Positions 6,722 to 11,771 of a stretch of DNA of 11,771 nt are shown here, piece by piece (the stretch's first letter is position 1; every line of letters begins with the position of its first letter). Position numbers and translations under genes: made by a program. Under the pieces are notes generated by a model that saw only the letters and a program-made list of their open reading frames with translations, made no database searches and was not told where the DNA came from. The DNA lies in the NCBI GenBank assembly GCA_001794525.1, contig MGJZ01000035.1:6760-18530 (forward strand), in the 5' to 3' direction. The DNA comes from Candidatus Yanofskybacteria bacterium RIFCSPHIGHO2_02_FULL_50_12 (lineage in GTDB: Bacteria > Patescibacteriota > Minisyncoccia > 2-02-FULL-40-12 > GWA2-44-9).

Positions 6722-7809
6722 AAGTATGTTATTTCGGCTGGTACAATCTCAAGGATCCGCGGAACGTAGTGCTTATTGAAGGACTCCGCAAAAACGGAGT
6801 CGAAGTCATCGAGTGCCACGATACCTCTCCAGGCTTACGGAAGTTTTTCAAACTATTTTTTAAGCATTGGAAAATCCGCAACTCATACGACGCTATGGTT
6901 GTTGGTTTCTTGGGCCAGCTAGCGATGCCTTTGGCGGTTCTGGTAAATTCACCGCTCATTTCATTTCGACGTTCAAAACCAATTGTTTTTGATGCATTCT
7001 TGTCCAATTACGATACTAATGTTTTAAGTCGCCAGCGGGTCAAGAAAGGTAGTCCAAAGGCGATCTACTATTGGCTGCTTGATTGGTTCTCAATGCGCTT
7101 GGGCGATGTTCTTTTATTTGATACTCAAGAGCATATCAATTATGTATCTAAAGAATTTGGATTAAAAAATAAAAGTCGGATCAAGAGAATATTCGTAGGC
7201 TGGCGGGAAGATGTATTCCAGCCGAAGCCGAAAACACGAACTGACAACGAATTTCAAGTCATTTTCCACGGCACATTTATCCGTTCGCAAGGCATTGAAT
7301 TCATCCTGCAAGCGGCTAAAAATCTCGAAAGCCATTCTGACATCAAGTTTATCCTCATCGGAAATGGCCAAGTCGGCGAGGAAATGTTCGCTTTGGCCAA
7401 ATCTTTGGAGTTAAAAAATGTCGAGTTCCCAGGATTTATACCCCTTACTGATATTGCGGATCGGGTAGCACAGGCTGATCTGTGCCTGGGATTATTCGGA
7501 ACCGCCGGCCGCATCCAGCGGGTCATTCCCACTAAAGTGTTCGAATGCGCGGCGATGTGCAGGCCGGTGATTACCGCCGATGCACCGGCGGTGCGAGAAT
7601 TGTTTGATGATGAGGATGTGGCTTTCGTGCCGCCTGGAGACCCGGCGGCTCTCACTGCCGCAATTCTGAGCCTCAAAGCTGATCCGGATCTGCGGGAGCG
7701 CATGGCCGAAAATTCCTATCGCAAACTGGTTGCTAATTGTTCTACAATCGGTGCCGGCCGCCAGCTTAAAGAGCTCATTCAAAGCTTGATCGGTAAAAAG
7801 AGGATCTAA
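6718..7809 (+). CDS. GT4-like glycosyltransferase
   Basis: The product has 363 residues with a GT-B layout. The N-terminal domain begins MKVCYFGWYN and contains the hydrophobic segment 61-81 (VVGFLGQLAMPLAVLV), more likely a buried core or membrane-docking helix than a true transmembrane span. The linker DVFQPKP (165-171) leads to the donor domain: FHGTFIRSQGIEFILQAA (183-200), FILIGNGQVGEE (211-222), FPGFIPL (237-243) and GTAGRIQRVIPTKVFECAAMCRPVIT (261-286). E276 is the conserved second acidic residue. The first Glu of the E-x7-E pair is R268 here, within a 'GR..RVIP.KVFE' variant I recall as a recognisable GT4 subgroup. The ATG overlaps the preceding TGA (ATGA), so translation is probably coupled to the interrupted upstream gene, and a nonsense codon there could reduce its expression. 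It appears to be the last gene of its operon. The substrate is unknown. Confidence 0.88.
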   Translation: MKVCYFGWYNLKDPRNVVLIEGLRKNGVEVIECHDTSPGLRKFFKLFFKHWKIRNSYDAMVVGFLGQLAMPLAVLVNSPLISFRRSKPIVFDAFLSNYDTNVLSRQRVKKGSPKAIYYWLLDWFSMRLGDVLLFDTQEHINYVSKEFGLKNKSRIKRIFVGWREDVFQPKPKTRTDNEFQVIFHGTFIRSQGIEFILQAAKNLESHSDIKFILIGNGQVGEEMFALAKSLELKNVEFPGFIPLTDIADRVAQADLCLGLFGTAGRIQRVIPTKVFECAAMCRPVITADAPAVRELFDDEDVAFVPPGDPAALTAAILSLKADPDLRERMAENSYRKLVANCSTIGAGRQLKELIQSLIGKKRI

Positions 7810-7820
7810 GACCCTAGCTG

Positions 7821-7849
7821 TTTACTTTTCTTCATTTTAGCGGTATTGT
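7821..7849 (+). promoter_or_regulatory. Possible weak promoter before the nucleotide-sugar genes
   Basis: TTTACT (7821-7826, 4 of 6) and TATTGT (7844-7849, 4 of 6) have a 17-base spacer in the 55-base gap between the two gene runs. Predicted initiation is near 7856, about nine bases before the ATG at 7865. Both boxes are poor, so this is tentative. The -10 box lies inside a 9-bp inverted repeat. Confidence 0.3.
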
Positions 7850-7860
7850 ACATACCGCTA
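7838..7860 (+). promoter_or_regulatory. Perfect 9-bp inverted repeat, operator or weak terminator
   Basis: TAGCGGTAT (7838-7846) and ATACCGCTA (7852-7860) form a perfect stem around the 5-base loop TGTAC. It lies after the stop at 7809 and ends four bases before the ATG at 7865. The bases after it are TTTC, too short a T tract for a strong terminator. It could attenuate readthrough, bind a dimeric regulator, or shape translation initiation of the next gene. Confidence 0.6.
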
Positions 7861-7864
7861 TTTC

Positions 7865-8836
7865 ATGTCTACCCATAACAAAAAAATGAAGGTTTTGGTC
7901 GTGGGCGGCGCCGGCTATATCGGCGGCTCGGTCACGGATATCCTGCAAGAACGGGGAATCCCATTTACCGTCTACGACAATTTGCTGTACGAACATCACT
8001 ACCTCAAGCCGGTTGATTTTGTGTTCGGTGATGTTAGAGACACCAAGAAACTCAAGAAACTTTTACCGAAATATAGCCATATTATCTGGCTAGCGGCAGT
8101 CGTTGGGGATGCCGCCTGCCAAGTCCGGCCGAGTCTGACGGCCGAGGTTAATCGGGATGCAGTGGAATGGCTAAGCAAGAATTTCCGAGGTCGGATCGTA
8201 TTTACGTCGACTTGTTCAGTGTATGGCGAAAATATTAATGAAGCGAAAGAAACTACAAAACCAAAACCCCTTTCACTCTATGCTAGAACAAAGATCGAGG
8301 CTGAAAATTTTTTAAAAGGAAAAGACGCGGTTATCTTACGATTAGGCACCGTATTTGGTGTCTCGGACAGTTATTCCCGCCTGCGCATGGATCTTGCGGT
8401 TAATTATATGACCGCTAGCGCCGCAACTAAAGGCAAGCTTTCCATTTACGGAGGCAGTCAATGGCGACCTTTCATCCATGTCTATAATGTCGCCGAAGCG
8501 ATTGTTAACACACTTTTCACTCAGAAATCCGGGGTCTATAATGTTGCCGCGCTCAACTATAAAATAAAAGATCTCGGCAAAGAGATCGCGTCGATAACCA
8601 AATGCAAGATAGAATATGTGAAATCGAAGTCGAAAGATGAGCGGAATTATCATATCAGCACTAAAAAAGCTGAACGATCGGGACTTTTAAAGTTCAAGAA
8701 ATTACTGGATGTGCCCTATGGCGTCCAACAGATCAGCTCGCTTATCGGTTCCGGTAAGATAAAATTCGCCGATTCTGATGTATATTTCAATGAGCGGCAT
8801 ATCATCAATTTAAACAATGAAAACCGCTTTAAATAA
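7865..8836 (+). CDS. Extended-SDR NAD-dependent nucleotide-sugar epimerase/dehydratase
   Basis: The 323-residue product is of the usual size for extended short-chain dehydrogenases. The NAD(P)-binding Rossmann motif is VVGGAGYIGG (12-21, G-x-x-G-x-x-G form), followed by FGDVRD (54-59) and IIWLAAVVGD (73-82). The active site has FTSTCSVYG (113-121), providing the Ser/Thr, and Y139-A-R-T-K143, the catalytic Tyr-x3-Lys pair. RLGTVFG (159-165) and RPFIHVYNVAEAI (201-213) shape substrate binding. Such enzymes epimerise, dehydrate or reduce a nucleotide-bound sugar through a transient 4-keto step. The exact reaction cannot be named, as UDP-glucose 4-epimerase, dehydratase and ketoreductase types share these motifs. 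The ATG at 7865 is used, and an in-frame ATG at 7886 (MKVLVVGG) is a credible alternative that trims seven residues. It is the first gene of a run with the cupin and RmlD-like genes, and its 3' end overlaps the cupin by 20 bases. Confidence 0.88.
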   Translation: MSTHNKKMKVLVVGGAGYIGGSVTDILQERGIPFTVYDNLLYEHHYLKPVDFVFGDVRDTKKLKKLLPKYSHIIWLAAVVGDAACQVRPSLTAEVNRDAVEWLSKNFRGRIVFTSTCSVYGENINEAKETTKPKPLSLYARTKIEAENFLKGKDAVILRLGTVFGVSDSYSRLRMDLAVNYMTASAATKGKLSIYGGSQWRPFIHVYNVAEAIVNTLFTQKSGVYNVAALNYKIKDLGKEIASITKCKIEYVKSKSKDERNYHISTKKAERSGLLKFKKLLDVPYGVQQISSLIGSGKIKFADSDVYFNERHIINLNNENRFK

Positions 8837-9275
8837 ACCGCAGATTATCGAGGGCGGCCTGGCGGTTGACGATCGCGGTCAGCTTTCATTCGCTAATAAC
8901 TTTGACTTCAAGGGCGTGAAGCGATTTTACATGGTCGAAAATTTTTCGACGGACACCATTCGGGCGTTTCATGGCCATCTGAAAGAGGTTAAATATGTCT
9001 TCGTAGTTTCGGGCTCGGCCATCGTGGCCGCTGTGGAATTGGACAATATTAAGAAACCGAGCAAGAAGAATTCAGTGCATCGCTATGTATTGTCCGCACG
9101 TAAACCCACTATCCTATATGTGCCGGCCGGGTATGCCAATGGATTCAAGGCGCTGGAGCCGGATACAAAAATTATCTTCTTTTCCACTTCAACAATGGAA
9201 GAGTCTAAGGGTGATGACTTCAGATTTCCGGCTGATTATTGGGGCGCTAACGTTTGGCATGTCGAGAATCGTTAA
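8817..9275 (+). CDS. RmlC/FdtA-like cupin sugar-nucleotide isomerase or epimerase
   Basis: This 152-residue single-domain cupin resembles dTDP-4-dehydrorhamnose 3,5-epimerase (RmlC) and the related dTDP-sugar 3,4-ketoisomerases (FdtA/WxcM). GGLAVDDRGQLSF (13-25) matches the RmlC-type opening. IRAFHGHLKEVKYVFVVSGSAIV (48-70) places H52 and H54 (an H-x-H pair, as in FdtA) and K59. YVPAGYANGF (101-110) corresponds to the 'P.GfAHGF' block of RmlC, with Asn at 108 where His is usual. The Tyr-containing segment that supplies the acid in RmlC is here IIFFSTSTMEES, without tyrosine. The protein therefore acts on a 4-keto nucleotide sugar by family logic, but probably not as a standard 3,5-epimerase. 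The start at 8817 overlaps the upstream gene by 20 bases and no ribosome binding site is visible. The next gene follows after three bases. Confidence 0.8.
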   Translation: MKTALNKPQIIEGGLAVDDRGQLSFANNFDFKGVKRFYMVENFSTDTIRAFHGHLKEVKYVFVVSGSAIVAAVELDNIKKPSKKNSVHRYVLSARKPTILYVPAGYANGFKALEPDTKIIFFSTSTMEESKGDDFRFPADYWGANVWHVENR

Positions 9276-9278
9276 TAT

Positions 9279-10157
9279 ATGAAAAAAGTACTCATCCTTG
9301 GGGCCACCGGTATGTTGGGCAATGCCCTCTATCGAGAACTCAAAGACAACTATTCGCTTGTCTTAGCCGTTCGTAATCCGGCCAAGATTGACTTACTTGA
9401 AAAGGCTCACGGAGGAACTGAAAATCATCGGAGCGTGGAGTTTGATGCGACTAAAGTTTATGAGGACTATCTCAATAAGAAAGGCCACCCCGGCGAGTAT
9501 TATTCTGCTTTTTTGTCTCATATTGGCCCAGTTGACTACGTAATCAATGCAGCGGGAGTGACCATCCCTTTTTCGCTTAAGGATCCGGCGATGACCCTAT
9601 TTATAAATGGAGCTCTCCCACACATTCTCTCGCGGACATTCGGAGAAAAGTTAATTCATGTCACCACTGATTGTGCATTTAGCGGCGCCGAGGGATATCC
9701 CTATCACGAGAACTCACCGAAGACGCCGGTAGATCTCTACGGCAAATCAAAAAGCTTAGGGGAGCCTGAAGCCTCGCTGACGCTTCGTACTTCGATCATC
9801 GGCCGCGAACTGGACGGCAAAACAGGCCTGCTTGAATGGTTTCTTCAACAAGAGGGCAAAGAGATTACCGGGTTCAGCAATCATTTCTGGAATGGCTTGA
9901 CCACTAAAGAATTCGCCAAAGTTTGCAACCAAATTATACAGCATCCCGAACGTTATCCTAGAACGGGCCTGTATCACATATTCTCCAATCCAGTTTCCAA
10001 GCTAGAGATGTTAAATGCTTTTAAAGAAAAATTCGGAGTGAACTGTACTATCAAGGACAATCCGGGACCTAAACTTAACCGCACTCTCGCTACGGTCAAG
10101 GAGATGAATTCATTACTGGGGATACTTTCTTTTAAAGAGATGGTCAGTGAGCTATGA
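9279..10157 (+). CDS. RmlD-like NAD(P)-dependent sugar-nucleotide reductase
   Basis: The product has 292 residues, the normal length for the RmlD/sugar-nucleotide-binding branch of extended SDRs. VLILGATGMLGNAL (4-17) is the dinucleotide-binding loop, DYVINAAG (86-93) follows, and the catalytic elements are HVTTDCAFSG (127-136) and Y154-G-K-S-K158. LRTSIIGREL (169-178), LLEWFLQQ (184-191) and FSNHFWNGLTTKEFA (199-213) are typical of the substrate half. RmlD proper reduces dTDP-4-keto-rhamnose to dTDP-L-rhamnose. Its position directly after an RmlC-like cupin fits the last, reductive step of a similar route, but neither RmlA nor a clear RmlB is in the window, so the sugar may not be rhamnose. 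Only three bases separate it from the cupin stop, and it ends three bases before the next start. The N-terminal half has an insertion-like stretch around 41-82 before VDYVINAAG. Confidence 0.85.
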   Translation: MKKVLILGATGMLGNALYRELKDNYSLVLAVRNPAKIDLLEKAHGGTENHRSVEFDATKVYEDYLNKKGHPGEYYSAFLSHIGPVDYVINAAGVTIPFSLKDPAMTLFINGALPHILSRTFGEKLIHVTTDCAFSGAEGYPYHENSPKTPVDLYGKSKSLGEPEASLTLRTSIIGRELDGKTGLLEWFLQQEGKEITGFSNHFWNGLTTKEFAKVCNQIIQHPERYPRTGLYHIFSNPVSKLEMLNAFKEKFGVNCTIKDNPGPKLNRTLATVKEMNSLLGILSFKEMVSEL

Positions 10158-10160
10158 TTC

Positions 10161-10934
10161 ATGCTCGATATAACTCCATTCGTCAAAGCTCCGAAAAACA
10201 AGCAGCAGTTGTCTTTTTTGCGGAGGAAATACTATAACGGCATCATCCGGCTACTTGGCTGGTATAACACATGGTTCAGCCGGCCAGCTCCGGTTAAGAA
10301 TACGGATCTCCCTGAACTGAATGAAGTTCGGCGTCGGGCTGCAACAAGAACCGATATCAACGATCATTTGGAAGCGATATTCCTCGAATCCCTTTCAGTT
10401 TGGCCAAAGGTGATCGTGGAACTGGGTATCGGTCCCGGCGAGAGTACATTTGTGTTTGAAAGAGTCGTTCGATTATGCGGATCGAAATTGATCAGCGTCG
10501 ATTTGGCGGACAAAGCGGCCACTGCCACCTCGTGGCCCGCGTGGAATTTCGTGCAGGCCGATGATATCGAATTTGCAGGCCGATTCAAGGAATGGGCAAA
10601 GGAAAAAGGCATCGATCCTTTCATTGACGTTCTTTTTATCGATACGAGCCATCAGTTCGAGCATACTGTTCAAGAAATCAAGCATTGGTTCCCGTTCTTG
10701 TCCGAAACAGCAAAGGTATTTTTCCACGATACGAATACCGGCCCCATCTATCGGCGTAAGGACGGCAGTATCGGCTTATCGTATGACATTAATCGCGGGG
10801 TGATCCGGGCGCTGGAGCAGTATTTCGATAGTAAGTTTGACGAGAAAAAAGATTTCGCAGATATTCGCCGCGGTTGGATCATCAAGCATTTCGCTAATTG
10901 CAACGGTCTTACTATCTTAGAAAAACTTCGATGA
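10161..10934 (+). CDS. Class I SAM-dependent methyltransferase
   Basis: The product has 257 residues. The N-terminal region (about 1-75) is basic and helical. The catalytic domain shows motif I IVELGIGPGEST (85-96), strand-2 acid ISVDLADK (111-118), an acidic VQADD (131-135), and DVLFIDTSHQFEHTVQEIKHWFPFL (156-180) followed by VFFHDTN (186-192). The 'FID..H....v..D/E...w...L..gG....HD' pattern is typical of the Methyltransf_24/cephalosporin-hydroxylase-like group, which often works on sugars and other small hydroxylated substrates. As the second methyltransferase of the region it suggests a glycan methylated at more than one position. The start follows the RmlD-like stop by three bases, and its own TGA overlaps the start of the next glycosyltransferase (ATGA). 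No membrane segment is evident. The acceptor is unknown. Confidence 0.82.
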   Translation: MLDITPFVKAPKNKQQLSFLRRKYYNGIIRLLGWYNTWFSRPAPVKNTDLPELNEVRRRAATRTDINDHLEAIFLESLSVWPKVIVELGIGPGESTFVFERVVRLCGSKLISVDLADKAATATSWPAWNFVQADDIEFAGRFKEWAKEKGIDPFIDVLFIDTSHQFEHTVQEIKHWFPFLSETAKVFFHDTNTGPIYRRKDGSIGLSYDINRGVIRALEQYFDSKFDEKKDFADIRRGWIIKHFANCNGLTILEKLR

Positions 10935-11771
10935 ACATTATGATTGCGGGGTACACGTATATCCATGACGGCTACCGCTCCACTTTCGATCATTATCCGC
11001 CAACCGACAGCTTATTCTTTTTACTGCCCAAGAAGTGGAAGGCCCGCTGGGGGGCGGCGACCTTCGTGGCCAAGCCAGCCAAAAATATTTTCACGACCGA
11101 TACTTTTTTCTATCACTCCCGATACCCGATCATCAGAGGACTGTTGAAAGGCTGGATGCCCCTTTTCCCGTTCTTCCTATGGAAGCTTCGCCGCCAGCAT
11201 GGCATATCTCTCGTATACACCTGTACCGAACCGACTTTGCTCACGGGTTTGTATAACGGATGTTGGTCAAAGCTGTTTGGGGTAAAACATATCCTATTTA
11301 CCTGGGAAAATATCCCGTACCACTTCGGGGGGCTGAAAGGTTTTTTTCGAAAAGCGGTCCTACGTCTTAATCTGGCGGTCTCGGACGGTATCGTGTGCGG
11401 AAACAAGAAAGGCAAAGACATCTGCCAAGCGATTACCCGGAAGCCGCTCGCGGTCATTCCGCCGTTCGGACTCGATCATCGATTCTTCGCTCCGGTAAAA
11501 ATCGATAAAAAGTTTATGGGGCATGATCTTGGAAATACGATAGTGTTTACCTTTGTAGGCGCGGTTGCTTTTCGAAAGGGTGTTCACCATATCATCAACG
11601 CGTTTCAGGGAGTCGCCGCCAAGATGCCCCATACCCGCCTCATATTGGCCGGCAACGACGAATACGGCCCCGAATTGGAAGATCGTATCCGCACTTCGCC
11701 GGCGCAGAATAACATTATCAAGCTGCCGTTCCTTTCCCATGAGCAATTGAGAATGCTTCTGGCTGTTTCGG
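10931..11771 (+). CDS. GT4-family glycosyltransferase, cut by the right window edge
   Basis: An open frame starts at the ATG overlapping the previous stop (ATGA) and runs 280 codons to the end of the window without a stop. It begins MNIMIAGYTYIHDG. The N-terminal acceptor domain (about 1-190) has LVYTCTEPTLLTGL (94-107), ILFTWENIP (121-129) and VIPPFGLDHRFFAP (175-188), the last being the usual linker into the donor domain. The donor domain starts VFTFVGAVAFRKGVHHIINAF (205-225), then RLILAGNDEYGPELE (236-250) and IKLPFLSHEQL (263-273). Order and spacing fit GT4. The E-x7-E donor motif would lie beyond the edge, so catalytic completeness cannot be judged. It is the last visible member of the nucleotide-sugar run. 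Its donor may be the sugar made by the three upstream enzymes, but this is inference from position. Confidence 0.88.
   Translation, partial: MNIMIAGYTYIHDGYRSTFDHYPPTDSLFFLLPKKWKARWGAATFVAKPAKNIFTTDTFFYHSRYPIIRGLLKGWMPLFPFFLWKLRRQHGISLVYTCTEPTLLTGLYNGCWSKLFGVKHILFTWENIPYHFGGLKGFFRKAVLRLNLAVSDGIVCGNKKGKDICQAITRKPLAVIPPFGLDHRFFAPVKIDKKFMGHDLGNTIVFTFVGAVAFRKGVHHIINAFQGVAAKMPHTRLILAGNDEYGPELEDRIRTSPAQNNIIKLPFLSHEQLRMLLAVS

Noticed and set aside
7254..7703. Minus-strand frame of 149 codons opposite a glycosyltransferase
   Set aside because: The product is a low-quality Arg/Ser/Asn-rich translation with no motif, and the + strand protein has clear GT4 motifs.

Overview
The window looks like a cell-envelope and glycan region from a member of the Candidate Phyla Radiation (Patescibacteria). 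No rRNA or marker gene supports this. It rests on three adjacent secreted or membrane proteins (1284-3652) that match, from memory, protein types recurring in those genomes: an S-T-G-rich surface protein, a small one-helix protein with a KLG..HGP..D segment, and a secreted protein with a 'DIYIVN..GYKRLFLNP' domain and a C-terminal SH3 domain. Genes are packed head to tail on the + strand, often with overlapping stop/start codons, and none of the starts has a clear Shine-Dalgarno sequence. TAA, TAG and TGA are all used as stops, so the standard bacterial code applies. There is no rRNA, tRNA, CRISPR array, IS element or origin, and no gene-free stretch longer than about 80 bases.

Layout. (A) 1-1227: the tail of an upstream protein, probably a glycosyltransferase, overlaps a GT4 glycosyltransferase that carries in-frame heptamer repeats. 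(B) 1246-3705: a self-contained surface cassette with its own promoter, a secreted beta-rich protein, a one-helix membrane protein, a secreted three-part SH3 protein, and a strong intrinsic terminator. (C) 3696-7809: a promoter that reuses the terminator's 3' arm drives a tightly coupled run of a GT4 glycosyltransferase, an FkbM-type methyltransferase, a CgeB-like glycosyltransferase split by one in-frame TGA, and another GT4-like glycosyltransferase. (D) 7810-11771: a short gap with a 9-bp hairpin leads into an extended-SDR epimerase/dehydratase, an RmlC/FdtA-like cupin, an RmlD-like reductase, a class I methyltransferase and a GT4 glycosyltransferase cut by the window edge.

Together C and D look like part of a locus that makes an unusual, probably deoxygenated or epimerised, nucleotide sugar, transfers several sugars in sequence, and methylates the product. 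No nucleotidylyltransferase, 4,6-dehydratase of clear RmlB type, flippase, polymerase or ABC exporter is present, so the pathway is incomplete here. The surface cassette sits between glycosylation genes, which raises the untested idea that its secreted proteins are glycosylated or anchor the glycan. The most notable points are the single nonsense codon in an otherwise intact glycosyltransferase, the two promoters placed so that the start codon falls at or next to the predicted transcription start, and the AT-rich repeats built into a glycosyltransferase reading frame.
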